NCBI RefSeq assembly: GCF_016462545.1
Contig: NZ_JAEMTA010000016.1
Coordinates: 1 to 64,000, forward strand
Source of the DNA: Mycolicibacterium sp.
GTDB taxonomy: Bacteria; Actinomycetota; Actinomycetes; Mycobacteriales; Mycobacteriaceae
Direction of reading: 5' to 3'
Length of the DNA stretch: 64,000 nt
A program made the translations under genes and the position numbers. Shown here piece by piece: positions 44,775 through 53,159 of the stretch. Position 1 is the first letter of the stretch. Each line of letters opens with the position of its first letter. The notes beneath the pieces are model-generated. The model was not told where the DNA came from, did no database searches, and worked only from the letters and a program-made list of their open reading frames with translations.

Positions 44775-45758
44775 TCACGGTGCGTGGACGTGCCCGGCCG
44801 GATGGCTCGCGGGGTAGGCGTGGATGAGCGCGGTGGACAGCTTCGGGATCGCATGGGTCAAGGCGTGTTCGGCGTCGTGCGCGATCCGGTGGGCGTCCCC
44901 GATGCTGGTCTCGGGCGCGACGTCGAGCTCCGCGTCGGCGTGCAGCCGGTGGCCGATCCAGCGCATCCGCACGCTGCGCACTGCAATCACGCCAGGCTCG
45001 CGGGCCAGCGCGGCCTCCGCGGTGTCGACCAGGGTCGGGTCGACGCCATCGAGCAGGCGCCGGAACACGTCGCGCACCGCGGTACGCAGCACCGCCACGA
45101 TGGCAACCGTGATGACCAGGCCGACGATGGGGTCCGCCAGCGGGAAGCCGAGCCACACCCCGATCGCCCCGAAGACCACGGCCAGGGAGGTGAACCCGTC
45201 GGTGCGGGCGTGCAGCCCGTCGGCGGCCAGGGCCGCGGAGCCGATCTGGCGACCCACCCGAAGCCGGTAGAGCGCGACGAGTTCGTTTCCGACGAAGCCC
45301 ACGGTCCCCGCGGCGATGACCCAGCCGAGATGGTCGATGGCGACCGGATCGATCAGCCGGCGGATCGCCTCGTACCCCGCGATCACGGCGGACAGCGCGA
45401 TCATCAGGATGACGAACAGGCCCGCGAGGTCCTCGGCCCGGCCGAAACCGTAGGTGTAGCTCTTCGTCGCGGCCCTGCGGCCCAGCACGAATGCGATCCA
45501 CAGCGGGATGGCCGTCAGGGCGTCGGAGAAGTTGTGGATGGTGTCGGCGGCCAGCGCGATCGATCCCGAGATGGCGAGGATGACCAGCTGGAACGCGGCC
45601 GTGGCACCCAGCGCGATCAGGCTGATCTTGACGGCGCGGATACCCCTGGCACTGGACTCCAGGGCATCGTCGACACTGTCTGCCGCGTCATGGCTGTGCG
45701 GCGAGAAGATGTCGCGCCACACACCGCGATGATCGTGGGAGTGGTCGTGGTCACTCAT
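44775..45758 (-). CDS. Cation diffusion facilitator metal exporter
   Basis: A 327-residue CDF transporter. A His-rich N-terminus (HDHSHDH) precedes six helices; the transport-site residues appear as HNFSDALTAIP in TM2 (His/Asp) and HARTDGFTSLAV in TM5 (His/Asp). The cytoplasmic C-terminal domain (about 235-327) has the usual ferredoxin-like fold and ends with His residues (HPAGHVHAP). ATG 45758 overlaps the regulator gene by 8 nt. With a KmtR-type sensor upstream it is probably a nickel/cobalt exporter like M. tuberculosis Rv2025c. Confidence 0.9.
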   Translation of the reverse strand: MSDHDHSHDHRGVWRDIFSPHSHDAADSVDDALESSARGIRAVKISLIALGATAAFQLVILAISGSIALAADTIHNFSDALTAIPLWIAFVLGRRAATKSYTYGFGRAEDLAGLFVILMIALSAVIAGYEAIRRLIDPVAIDHLGWVIAAGTVGFVGNELVALYRLRVGRQIGSAALAADGLHARTDGFTSLAVVFGAIGVWLGFPLADPIVGLVITVAIVAVLRTAVRDVFRRLLDGVDPTLVDTAEAALAREPGVIAVRSVRMRWIGHRLHADAELDVAPETSIGDAHRIAHDAEHALTHAIPKLSTALIHAYPASHPAGHVHAP

Positions 45759-46152
45759 GGGCTGTCCCCGTTCGACCCTCGCGCTGCCGGAGCACCTCGA
45801 CGTCGTCCCTGCGGTGGTGGCCCGGGATGCCGGGACTGGCGTGTTCGGCGTTGAAGACCGCGTCGCTGACCAGTTGACGGACGTGGTCGTTCTCCAGGCT
45901 GTAGAAGATCGTGGTGGCCTCGCGTCGCGTGCGGACCAGGCGTGCCATCCGGAGCTTGGCCAGATGCTGGGACACCGACGGCGCGGGCTTGCCGACGTGT
46001 TCGGCAAGATCGGTGACGGATAGCTCCCGGTCGACCAGCGCCCACAGCATCCGCACGCGGGTCGCATCCGCCAGCATGCGAAACACCTCGACCATCAGAC
46101 CCACCTGATCGTCGTCCAGACCATGATCGCGTCGCTGCTTATCTGCGTTCAT
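45751..46152 (-). CDS. kmtR: ArsR-family nickel/cobalt sensor KmtR
   Basis: A 133-residue winged-helix repressor. DNA-recognition helix in GKPAPSVSQHLAKLRMARLV near residues 54-73. His90, Glu103, His104, His112 and His113 stand in the same order and spacing as the five metal ligands reported for M. tuberculosis KmtR (His88, Glu101, His102, His110, His111; recalled from the literature). So nickel or cobalt binding should release DNA and switch on the overlapping CDF exporter gene. ATG 46152 lies inside its own operator, and the mRNA is probably leaderless. Confidence 0.82.
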   Translation of the reverse strand: MNADKQRRDHGLDDDQVGLMVEVFRMLADATRVRMLWALVDRELSVTDLAEHVGKPAPSVSQHLAKLRMARLVRTRREATTIFYSLENDHVRQLVSDAVFNAEHASPGIPGHHRRDDVEVLRQREGRTGTAHE

Positions 46153-46164
46153 ACGCAGATAGTA
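46140..46164 (-). promoter_or_regulatory. KmtR operator with leaderless promoter
   Basis: TATCTGCG (46140-46147) and CGCAGATA (46154-46161) form a perfect 8-bp inverted repeat with a 6-nt spacer that contains the kmtR start codon (46150-46152). On the minus strand TACTAT (46164-46159) is a -10 element; transcription six nt on would begin at the A of the ATG. Repressor binding would cover both -10 and start. Confidence 0.7.
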
Positions 46165-46195
46165 GCGGAGTGTCAGTCGGTGGTCGCGTCGACGA

Positions 46196-46582
46196 TCATC
46201 GGGCGGGAGTCAGCGCGAACACCGGATGATCGGCGTCGTCGGGCAACTTCTTCCAGTAGCCCTCAACGACCTTGCCCGCGAGCGGCCGGTAGGCGGCGAT
46301 GATCGGTGCCCGTTGATCCACCGGCACCTCGGTGGCGACGAAACCCACGTCGCCGAGCTTGACGTTCGGGTCGGCGCGGACGTTGCGCACCCACTCCGAT
46401 TCACCTCGCGTCGACACCAGATACTTGATGCCGTGCACCTCGGGCACGACGACCGGGATCTGCTGCGGCTGGCGTGTGCCGCGCGTGGTGACGGTCAACG
46501 TGGTGGCACCACCGATGCCGAAGGCCATCGCAGCCTTGTTGAATATCTTCGCGGTGAACCACGGGGGCTTGAGATAGGCCAT
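46196..46582 (-). CDS. Deazaflavin-dependent (F420) oxidoreductase family protein
   Basis: A 128-residue split beta-barrel protein of the nitroreductase-family deazaflavin-dependent group (Ddn-like, FDOR-A). Features: AMAFGIGGATTLTVTTRGTRQPQQIPVVV, YLVSTRGESEWVRNVRADPNVKL in the middle, and the C-terminal HPVFAL. Such proteins use F420 to reduce quinones, nitroaromatics or other acceptors; a few bind lipid instead. ATG 46582. It lies 33 nt after another split-barrel gene, with which it may be co-transcribed. Confidence 0.85.
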   Translation of the reverse strand: MAYLKPPWFTAKIFNKAAMAFGIGGATTLTVTTRGTRQPQQIPVVVPEVHGIKYLVSTRGESEWVRNVRADPNVKLGDVGFVATEVPVDQRAPIIAAYRPLAGKVVEGYWKKLPDDADHPVFALTPAR

Positions 46583-46615
46583 GCGGTGAAGTGTGCGCCC
46601 TTTCCTGCCGGGCGA

Positions 46616-47101
46616 CTAGGACGCCGCCCAGGCCAACGGCTCGCCCTCGCCGGCGGTCATCACGGTGCCCGCCATCACCCGCAGCCGATACGGGGTCAGC
46701 CGGAGGACCGCAAACTGGTCGGACGTCGGCCCCTCGCGCCACATCGGAATGATGAACGGGTCGTAGCCCACCGGCTCGGGGCCGTTCGCGAATCGGTCCC
46801 AGACGAGGCGACGCGTGTCGTCGTCGGTGTGCCACTGCACGGCACATTCAGCGCTGCACGTGTCCTGGCTCGGAGTCCAGTAGCTGACTGCCATCTCGGG
46901 GTGGGCGTCGAGGTGGGCCCGCTTGAGCGGCGTCGGCACCGTGGCGATCCAGCCGAACAGCTCCTTGCTGTCCCACTCCCAGATCGGGTGCAGGATGCGG
47001 GTACGAGGTCGACCGTCGCGGTCGACGGTCGCGACCGATGCCCACACGATCGAATGGGCCATGTCTCGAAAGGCCGGGGCGATCTCATCGAGCGGCGTCA
47101 C
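46616..47101 (-). CDS. Pyridoxamine-5'-phosphate-oxidase-fold protein
   Basis: A 161-residue split-barrel protein: SIVWASVATVDRDGRPRTRILHPIWEW near residues 17-43 is the flavin/F420-binding start, and AVSYWTPSQDTCSAECAVQWH follows. It belongs to the PPOx/FDOR-B-like group, but cofactor choice (FMN, F420 or haem) cannot be told. GTG 47101. Upstream of the Ddn-like gene and downstream of a small acidic protein, all leftward. Confidence 0.8.
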   Translation of the reverse strand: MTPLDEIAPAFRDMAHSIVWASVATVDRDGRPRTRILHPIWEWDSKELFGWIATVPTPLKRAHLDAHPEMAVSYWTPSQDTCSAECAVQWHTDDDTRRLVWDRFANGPEPVGYDPFIIPMWREGPTSDQFAVLRLTPYRLRVMAGTVMTAGEGEPLAWAAS

Positions 47102-47119
47102 GAACGTCAGCGTAGGCGA

Positions 47120-47386
47120 CTAATCTTCGTCGCCCATGGCCTTTTCGCGCACGCCCATGACGTCCTCGCGCTTGACGCCCTCGCCCTCCTTGACGTCACC
47201 GAACTTGGGTGAGCCGTCCTCGTTCACCCACTCGGCCACGGCCTGTCCCGTCACGGTGTTGCTGGTGCCGGGCAACCCGATCGTCGGACGATCGTCCTCG
47301 TACGCCTTGGCCATCTCCTTGGCCTTTTCCTTGTGTTCCTCGGTGACTTCGGGCTTCTCGGTGAGGTTCTGCTCTTCGCTTCCCAT
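47120..47386 (-). CDS. Small acidic hypothetical protein
   Basis: An 88-residue, highly charged protein (Glu, Lys, Asp rich; no hydrophobic segment). NLTEKPEVTEEHKEKAKEMA should be helical; DDRPTIGLPGTSNTVTGQAV and EWVNEDGSPKFGDV form the conserved-looking middle. I do not recognise the family. ATG 47386 is preceded by a region without obvious coding, and the gene runs toward the PPOx-fold gene 18 nt away. Confidence 0.7.
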   Translation of the reverse strand: MGSEEQNLTEKPEVTEEHKEKAKEMAKAYEDDRPTIGLPGTSNTVTGQAVAEWVNEDGSPKFGDVKEGEGVKREDVMGVREKAMGDED

Positions 47387-47429
47387 ACTTCCCGGGCTGC
47401 CCGAAAGTGTGACCGACGAAACAGTCGGA

Positions 47430-48020
47430 TCAGACGGATACGGCCCGAAGCGCCGCGGGCAGGCTGGGGACGAAGTGCCGCGTCGCGAAGGCCCGTAACT
47501 CGTCAGGGGTGGTCAAGGGGTCCGCGCCCGGCAGCAGGAGCACCATTGCGGCGTAGCGCAGGATGGTGTCGGCCAGGTCGTTGACGGCGTCGACACCGAT
47601 TCGGTCGGCGAAACCGGCCGGGAAGATGACCCGGAGCGCCTCGGCCATCCGCTCGATCGCGGCGCCGTAGTGCCGACGGGCCAACTCCAGGACGAGGGCG
47701 GGCTCGTCGGTCATCAGCTGGTTGAGCACACGGTGCCTGCGGAACATCAGGATCGACTGGGTGAAGGCCTCGACGTAGTAGTCCGCCGGCTTGGCCGCGT
47801 CCTTCAGCTCGGCGGCGATGTCGGCGAACAGGGCGACGTTCTCGCGTTCGATGACCGCCGCCACCAACTCGTCGCGGTTGGCGAACCGACGGTAGATCGT
47901 CGTTCGGCTCACGCCGGCGCGGCGGGCGACGTCTTCGAGGGCCACCCGCTGAAGGCCGTGCCGTTCGAACTCGACCAGTGCCGCGTCGAGGATGGCCTCG
48001 CCCCGATCAGCCGCGGGCAT
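47430..48020 (-). CDS. TetR-family transcriptional regulator
   Basis: A 196-residue repressor-type protein. The N-terminal HTH is complete: [44 protein letters not shown] near residues 10-53. The C-terminal ligand domain is not similar to a named regulator. ATG 48020 overlaps the upstream DUF2236 gene by 14 nt, so it is the second gene of a two-gene operon and most likely controls it, probably at the near-palindrome 48883-48908. Confidence 0.87.
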   Translation of the reverse strand: MPAADRGEAILDAALVEFERHGLQRVALEDVARRAGVSRTTIYRRFANRDELVAAVIERENVALFADIAAELKDAAKPADYYVEAFTQSILMFRRHRVLNQLMTDEPALVLELARRHYGAAIERMAEALRVIFPAGFADRIGVDAVNDLADTILRYAAMVLLLPGADPLTTPDELRAFATRHFVPSLPAALRAVSV

Positions 48021-48873
48021 ATCCCTCCTGCGCGAACGTGTTGTACCGCAATCGCATTGGCAGACGATCCCAGGCCCAGTTCACCGGCCGCGATCGCCAC
48101 GCCGCGGCGAAAGCCTGGTACGCCCTTTCGCGGCCCGCGCCCCACGGCAGGCCGAGCAGGTCACGGGCCCGCGGCGGCATACCACCGGTGGTGATGAATG
48201 CAGCGACGGGATTGAACAACGGGGACAACAGTTTCCACGTCAGCGGTGACACACCCTTGGGACGCGGGAAGCCCTTGGTCACGTAGCCGACGCCGTACTT
48301 CGCGGTGGGGTGCGCGACGATGACATCATCCATCATGCGGTCCCAATACCGTTGGAAGCCAGCGTAATCAGCCGGCATCGGGCGGTCACTGACCCCGTAG
48401 CGCCGGTACCACGTCTTGGACTCGGCGTAGATCCGTTCCTTCTCGTCGTCGGTCAGACGTTTGACGAACGTGTCCGCGAAGTACAGCACCTGCTCGACGA
48501 AGGTGGCGTGCGCCCAGAAGTACGTGTCGGGATCGAGGGCGTGATACCTGTTCGCCACCCCATCCTGCGAGGGCATGTCGCCCTTGATGTCTCGGTGGAA
48601 GTCCCGCACCCGGGTGCCCTCTCCCGAGTCCTCGGCGCCGTACACCGTCATCATGATCGGCGGGATCGACCGCTTGACCCGCGCCGCGGTGTCGGAGAAG
48701 AACACCGAGTGATCCAGCACGCCCTGCCCGAGCTCGGCAAGCATGTTCTGCAGCACCGCGGGCCGCGGCCCGATCAAGTACATCCGGTTGTCGCCGAAGT
48801 ACCTCCACACCAGCGATTCGAGGCCGAGGGGGAGGGCGTCGGCTCGCGGGGAATTCTCCGCCAGTTCGGTCAT
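48007..48873 (-). CDS. DUF2236/MpaB-family oxygenase-like protein
   Basis: A 288-residue protein of the oxygenase MpaB (DUF2236) family, relatives of latex-clearing protein that bind haem b. [37 protein letters not shown] near residues 20-56 and [37 protein letters not shown] near 110-132 carry the conserved His/Asp positions of the family. Many mycobacteria have several copies of unknown substrate. ATG 48873, with the regulator gene overlapping its end. Confidence 0.83.
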   Translation of the reverse strand: MTELAENSPRADALPLGLESLVWRYFGDNRMYLIGPRPAVLQNMLAELGQGVLDHSVFFSDTAARVKRSIPPIMMTVYGAEDSGEGTRVRDFHRDIKGDMPSQDGVANRYHALDPDTYFWAHATFVEQVLYFADTFVKRLTDDEKERIYAESKTWYRRYGVSDRPMPADYAGFQRYWDRMMDDVIVAHPTAKYGVGYVTKGFPRPKGVSPLTWKLLSPLFNPVAAFITTGGMPPRARDLLGLPWGAGRERAYQAFAAAWRSRPVNWAWDRLPMRLRYNTFAQEGYARG

Positions 48874-48882
48874 GTGGAACAG

Positions 48883-48908
48883 TGTTACAGATTATGCACT
48901 TTGTACCA
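48883..48908 (-). promoter_or_regulatory. Promoter and probable TetR operator
   Basis: On the minus strand CATAAT (48896-48891) is a -10 element with a start point near 48884. It is flanked by TGTTACA (48883-48889) and TGTACCA (48902-48908, plus-strand reading), a one-mismatch inverted repeat 12 nt apart. The position over the -10 suits the TetR-family repressor encoded downstream. Confidence 0.45.
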
Positions 48909-48936
48909 ATGGACCTGTGAGCGGGCTCACTCCGGT

Positions 48937-49167
48937 TCAGCTGCGGCGTAGTCGGGCGATCCCCAGGACCGTCAGCACCCCGGCGACGGTCGCCAGCAGC
49001 ACCGCCAACACGACGAGCGACGGGTCGTACGCCGCCGTCGGCATCGAGGGTTCGGAGGGAATGACGGGGGCGGCTACCCCGACGGATCGGGCCGCCAGCC
49101 AACTCACCACACACCCGACCGCCGCCAGCGCGGCGAGCACGAGTTCGACGGTGGCGCGGGTCCTCAT
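48937..49167 (-). CDS. Small two-TM membrane protein
   Basis: A 76-residue protein with two helices (ELVLAALAAVGCVVSWLAA and SLVVLAVLLATVAGVLTVLG) and a Pro/Ser-rich outer loop VIPSEPSMPTAAYDPS. It ends in RLRRS. ATG 49167 shares one base with the stop of the preceding DUF3093 gene (TGATG), so it is translated together with it. No family recognised. Confidence 0.7.
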   Translation of the reverse strand: MRTRATVELVLAALAAVGCVVSWLAARSVGVAAPVIPSEPSMPTAAYDPSLVVLAVLLATVAGVLTVLGIARLRRS

Positions 49168-49643
49168 CAGGCGCGCTCGCCGACGACGGAGACCAGGGCG
49201 CTGCGCAACTGACGGTGCTTGCGCGCCCAGGCCTGTGCCCGACGGTCACTGGACAGCTTGAGGCCGATTCCGTGCCGACCGCGGGGCACGCCGGTCAACT
49301 CCCCGAGGGCTCGCGACGACTGCCAGACGGGCACCTCCGCGCCGTCGGCCTCCGGATAGATCCGGACGATCTCCACGATGCGGATGGTCTCGGCGCCCTG
49401 CCGCAGGTACTCCCGCGTCAGCTCCACCGAGGTGTGGATACGGGCGGCCTTGACCTGGAGCCCAAGGAACCCGGTGACGAGGACGAGGAACACGGCGGGC
49501 AGCAGAGGCTGCCAGCCGTATCCGGACGACAGCTGGATCAGCAGCATCGTCGTCGCGGACAGCGGGCCGGCGAGTAGCCACCACCAGGTGGCGCCAGGCT
49601 CCCGGAACAACACCGTGGTGTCGTCCGTCTGCGGTTCGGTCAC
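49167..49643 (-). CDS. DUF3093 membrane protein
   Basis: About 158 residues: LFREPGATWWWLLAGPLSATTMLLIQL and PLLPAVFLVLVTGFLGLQV are two helices, and the remainder is a soluble beta-rich domain with IRIVEIVRIYPEADGAEVPVWQSSRALGELTGVPRGRHGIGLKL. This order is that of DUF3093, an actinobacterial membrane protein family of unknown role. GTG 49643 overlaps the previous stop (GTGA). Confidence 0.83.
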   Translation of the reverse strand: MTEPQTDDTTVLFREPGATWWWLLAGPLSATTMLLIQLSSGYGWQPLLPAVFLVLVTGFLGLQVKAARIHTSVELTREYLRQGAETIRIVEIVRIYPEADGAEVPVWQSSRALGELTGVPRGRHGIGLKLSSDRRAQAWARKHRQLRSALVSVVGERA

Positions 49644-50041
49644 GAGACCGCCTGACCGTCGAACCATTGCTGCGAGGCGGCACGCTGAGTCAGCGCCGAA
49701 CCCGTGATCAGAAGGATCATGATGAGCGCGACGATCAGCACGCCCAGCACGGCCACCCCGCCCAGGATGAGCAGCACGGCGAGATAGGCCACCGACGCCA
49801 ACGCCAGACCGACCCCGGCACTGGCGAAACGCTTCAACCCGATGCGGGTCCGTCCCGCCAGGAACCCCTGCGCAAGACCGACGATGACCAGGATCACGCC
49901 GGCCACCTGAAAGAACAGGGCGGTGCTGAAACTGGCGATCAACATTCCGAAGGCGGCGGTCAGAACGGCCGCGACCAGCCAGCACCAGACGGCGGCGGTG
50001 ACGGTGCGGGGCCGACTGGCGGTCGGTGGAGAATCCGGCAT
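49640..50041 (-). CDS. Four-TM membrane protein
   Basis: A 133-residue protein with four hydrophobic helices (AAVWCWLVAAVLTAAFGMLI, LFFQVAGVILVIVGLAQGFLAG, ASAGVGLALASVAYLAVLLI, LGVLIVALIMILLITGSAL) and a short N-terminal tail with Pro/Ser. No catalytic motif or named family seen. ATG 50041 lies 24 nt after the preceding gene in the hem operon tail; its stop overlaps the DUF3093 start. Confidence 0.75.
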   Translation of the reverse strand: MPDSPPTASRPRTVTAAVWCWLVAAVLTAAFGMLIASFSTALFFQVAGVILVIVGLAQGFLAGRTRIGLKRFASAGVGLALASVAYLAVLLILGGVAVLGVLIVALIMILLITGSALTQRAASQQWFDGQAVS

Positions 50042-50065
50042 GGTCGGGCCAGCCTATCGTCCCGG

Positions 50066-50515
50066 TCAGCGCGTGAAGAAGGCGTGGGCGTCCTTGCGGT
50101 GCAGCAGATAGACACCGCCCGCGATGCAGACCGACCCGATGATCGCCGTCACCGCGAAGGCGAAGGCCGCGACGGTGGGGCGGTCGACGCCGAAGAGATT
50201 GGTCATCGCGTACACGATGGTGGCGGCACCGCCGCCGGTGAGCAGCGTGCGCACCCATCGGTAGCCCTGCCGCATCAGCAGCAGGAAGGTCAGCACCACC
50301 GACGCGACCACGAACAAGAAGATCCCCGAGACCCCGTACACCAGCGCGGCCGGGCCGTTGACGGGAATGGCGACGAGGTCGACGACGTAGCCGATCACCA
50401 TCATCGGCAGCGCGACGATCCACAGCCAGAAGCCGGTATCGACGTCCTCGGGACGGGGCTGCGGGCCGGCCTTGGACGAGGGGCCGGCGGGCGGGCCCTG
50501 GTGGTACTCCGTCAC
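50066..50515 (-). CDS. Membrane protein downstream of hemB (Rv0513-like)
   Basis: About 149 residues: a Pro/Gly-rich N-terminal 30 residues, then four helices (WLWIVALPMMVIGYVVDLVA, AALVYGVSGIFLFVVASVVLTFLLL, TGGGAATIVYAMTNLF, AFAFAVTAIIGSVCIAGGVYLL). It occupies the Rv0513 slot after hemB in M. tuberculosis. GTG 50515 overlaps the hemB stop (GTGA). Its steady linkage to haem genes is the only clue to a role. Confidence 0.75.
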   Translation of the reverse strand: MTEYHQGPPAGPSSKAGPQPRPEDVDTGFWLWIVALPMMVIGYVVDLVAIPVNGPAALVYGVSGIFLFVVASVVLTFLLLMRQGYRWVRTLLTGGGAATIVYAMTNLFGVDRPTVAAFAFAVTAIIGSVCIAGGVYLLHRKDAHAFFTR

Positions 50516-51492
50516 GCCAGCCAGCCGGCGGCGTCGGCCGCCCAGTAGGACAGCACGATGTCGGCGCCCGCGCGCCGGATGCTGGTCAGAGTCTCCAGCG
50601 CGACGGTCCGCAGATCGATCCAACCGTTCGCAGCGGCCGCGCTGATCATCGAGTACTCGCCCGAAACCTGATATGCCGCAACGGGAACCGGCGAGATCTC
50701 GGCGGCGGCGCGCACCACGTCCAGGTAGGCCATGGCCGGCTTGACCATGATGATGTCGGCGCCCTCGTCGATGTCGAGTTCGACCTCGTGCAGGGCCTCC
50801 TTGGCATTGCCGGGGTTCTGCTGATAAGTCCGACGGTCACCCTCGAGACTCGAACTCACGGCCTCGCGGAACGGGCCGTAGAAGCCGGAGGCGAACTTGG
50901 CGGCGTACGCCAGGATCACCGTGTCGGCGTGACCCGCCGCGTCGAGGCCGTCCCTGATCGCCGCTACCTGACCATCCATCATGCCGCTGGGAGCCACTAC
51001 GTGGGCGCCCGAATTCGCCTGTGCCACAGCCAGTTCGATGTAGCGAACGTTGGTCGCGTCGTTGTCCACCCGACCCCGCGCGTCGAGCACGCCGCAGTGT
51101 CCGTGGTCGGTGAACTCGTCGAGGCACGTGTCGGCCATCAGCACGGTGGCGTCGCCGAGGTCCGCGGCAAGATCCCGCAGGGCGACGTTCAGAACGCCGT
51201 CCTCGGCAATCCCGATCGAGCCCCCCGCGTCCTTGTCCTCGTCGCGCGGAACCCCGAACAACATCAGGCCACCAACCCCCGCCGAGACGGCCTCGGCCGC
51301 CGCCTTGCGCAGCGAATCACGGCTGTGCTGAACGACTCCCGGCATGGAGTCAATGGGGCGCGGTTCCGAGGTGCCGTCGGCGACGAACATCGGGAGCACC
51401 AGATGCCGCGGCTCCAGCGATGTCTGGGCGACCAATCGGCGCATGGCCGGGGTCGACCGCAGCCGACGGGGGCGGTGACGGGGGTAGGCCAT
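50512..51492 (-). CDS. hemB: Delta-aminolevulinic acid dehydratase HemB
   Basis: A 326-residue porphobilinogen synthase that condenses two aminolevulinates. Schiff-base Lys residues are in VILAYAAKFASGFYGP near 200 and IIMVKPAMAYLD near 254. The metal-ligand region DTCLDEFTDHGHCG near 124-137 has Cys at two positions but Asp where many zinc enzymes have a third Cys. Longer in-frame sequence upstream runs into hemD and is discounted; ATG 51492 begins MAYPRHRPRRLRSTPAMRRL, the usual start of the family. 11 nt after hemD. Confidence 0.95.
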   Translation of the reverse strand: MAYPRHRPRRLRSTPAMRRLVAQTSLEPRHLVLPMFVADGTSEPRPIDSMPGVVQHSRDSLRKAAAEAVSAGVGGLMLFGVPRDEDKDAGGSIGIAEDGVLNVALRDLAADLGDATVLMADTCLDEFTDHGHCGVLDARGRVDNDATNVRYIELAVAQANSGAHVVAPSGMMDGQVAAIRDGLDAAGHADTVILAYAAKFASGFYGPFREAVSSSLEGDRRTYQQNPGNAKEALHEVELDIDEGADIIMVKPAMAYLDVVRAAAEISPVPVAAYQVSGEYSMISAAAANGWIDLRTVALETLTSIRRAGADIVLSYWAADAAGWLA

Positions 51493-51503
51493 GCGGGCTC
51501 CCG

Positions 51504-53156
51504 CTACCTCCGACGACTCTTCTTGCGCGGCGGCGGCAATGCTCCCTCGGCGCGCAGTCGAGCAGCGTGTTCGGCCAGCGCCTCGACGAGCGGACCCACG
51601 GCAGCTGTTTCCGGCTGCACGTCGACCCGAAGCCCGAATTCGGCTGCGGTCTCGGCGGTCTTGGGCCCGATGCACGCCACGATGGTCCGCGCATGCGGCT
51701 TGCCCGCGATGCCGACCAGGTTGCGCACCGTCGAGCTCGACGTGAAGCACACCGCGTCGAAGCCGCCGGTCTTGATCATCTCGCGGGTCTGTGCCGGCGG
51801 CGGGGCCGCGCGCACGGTGCGGTAGGCCGTGACGTCCTCGATCTCCCAGCCACGCTCGCGCAATCCCTCGGCCAGCGTCTCGGTGGCGATGTCCGCGCGG
51901 GGCAACAGCACCCGGTTCACCGGGTCGAAGATGTCGTCGTACGGCGGGAACTCGTCGAGCAGGCCCAGGGACGACTGCTCACCCGAGGGCACCAGCTCGG
52001 GGTTGATGCCGAAGGCACGCACCCGGTCCGCGGTCGCCTGACCGACGCAGGCGATCTTCACGCCGGAGAACGCGCGGGCGTCGAGGCCGAACTCGTTGAA
52101 CTTCTCCCACACCGCGCGAACGGCGTTGGTGGAGGTGAAGACCACCCACTGGAAGCGACCGTCCACCAAACCCTTGACGGCCCTTTCCATCTGGGCGGGG
52201 CTGCGGGGCGGTTCGACGGCGATGGTCGGAACCTCGATCGGCAACGCGCCATGGCCGACCAGTCGGTCGCTCATCTCGGCGGCCTGATCCTTGGTGCGCG
52301 GCACCAACACGGTCCAGCCGTACAGAGCCCGGCTCTCCCACCAGTTCAGCTTGGCGCGGTTGGAGACGGTCTTTCCGATGGTCACGACCAGCGGGCCGAC
52401 CAGCGGACCGGCGGGCTCGGACGTGGCCAGGGTCGCCTTGTCGAGCAGGCCCGACAGCGTCGACTCGACCGAACGCTGCTGGCACGTCGTGCCATTCGCG
52501 GTGATGACGCACGGCGTCGACTCGGTCAAGCCGTACTCGATCAGGGTGCGCGCCGCGTCGGGGAGATGAGATGCCGTGGCGTGCAAGATCAATGGACCGG
52601 GCGCCGCCGCCAGCGCGGCCCAGTCGACGTCACCACGGACGTCGGCGACGGTGTGCGACGAGCCGAGCGGCAGCCCGGCGTACGTCGGCACCGCGGTGCC
52701 GGGCGCGAGACCGGGCACGATCTCGAAGTGCGCCTGCGTGCGCGCCAGAGCGCTCACCTCGGTGATGACCGAATCCACCGACAGCGGATCGCCCGCCACC
52801 AGTCGCACGACGTCGAAGCCGTTTCGCGCTTCGTGGACCAGAAGCTTGGCCACTTCGGTCGGATCACCCAGTGCGGGACGGATATCGGCGCCGCCGGCGA
52901 TCGTGGTCGCGGCCGCGGGCGTCTCCGCCGCCGCCGCATCGTCGTGCTGTGGCGCGGCCTCCGCAGGCCCCGACGTCGGAGGCAACTCGCAACCGACTAT
53001 GGCGAGCACCGCCTCGGGTACGTCAGGGTCCGTGAAGACCAGTGCCGCGTTGGCCAGAACCGTGCGCGCCCTCGTCGTCAGCAGGCCCGGATCACCGGGG
53101 CCTGAACCGACGAACGTGATGCGGCCGGGCTTCAGCTTGCGCCCTCGGGTCGTCAT
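51504..53156 (-). CDS. hemD: Bifunctional uroporphyrinogen-III methyltransferase/synthase HemD
   Basis: A 550-residue fusion. The N-terminal half (about 10-260) resembles a SAM uroporphyrinogen-III methyltransferase (FVGSGPGDPGLLTTRA near 15-30, VRLVAGDP near 117), interrupted by an Ala/Glu-rich insert around residues 60-90; the C-terminal half (about 275-530) is uroporphyrinogen-III synthase (VLVPRTKDQAAEMSDRL, VVFTSTNAVRAV, VCFTSSSTVRNL). Same layout and position as M. tuberculosis Rv0511. ATG 53156, 3 nt after hemC. Whether the methyltransferase half is active cannot be judged. Confidence 0.92.
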   Translation of the reverse strand: MTTRGRKLKPGRITFVGSGPGDPGLLTTRARTVLANAALVFTDPDVPEAVLAIVGCELPPTSGPAEAAPQHDDAAAAETPAAATTIAGGADIRPALGDPTEVAKLLVHEARNGFDVVRLVAGDPLSVDSVITEVSALARTQAHFEIVPGLAPGTAVPTYAGLPLGSSHTVADVRGDVDWAALAAAPGPLILHATASHLPDAARTLIEYGLTESTPCVITANGTTCQQRSVESTLSGLLDKATLATSEPAGPLVGPLVVTIGKTVSNRAKLNWWESRALYGWTVLVPRTKDQAAEMSDRLVGHGALPIEVPTIAVEPPRSPAQMERAVKGLVDGRFQWVVFTSTNAVRAVWEKFNEFGLDARAFSGVKIACVGQATADRVRAFGINPELVPSGEQSSLGLLDEFPPYDDIFDPVNRVLLPRADIATETLAEGLRERGWEIEDVTAYRTVRAAPPPAQTREMIKTGGFDAVCFTSSSTVRNLVGIAGKPHARTIVACIGPKTAETAAEFGLRVDVQPETAAVGPLVEALAEHAARLRAEGALPPPRKKSRRR

Positions 53157-53159
53157 CCT

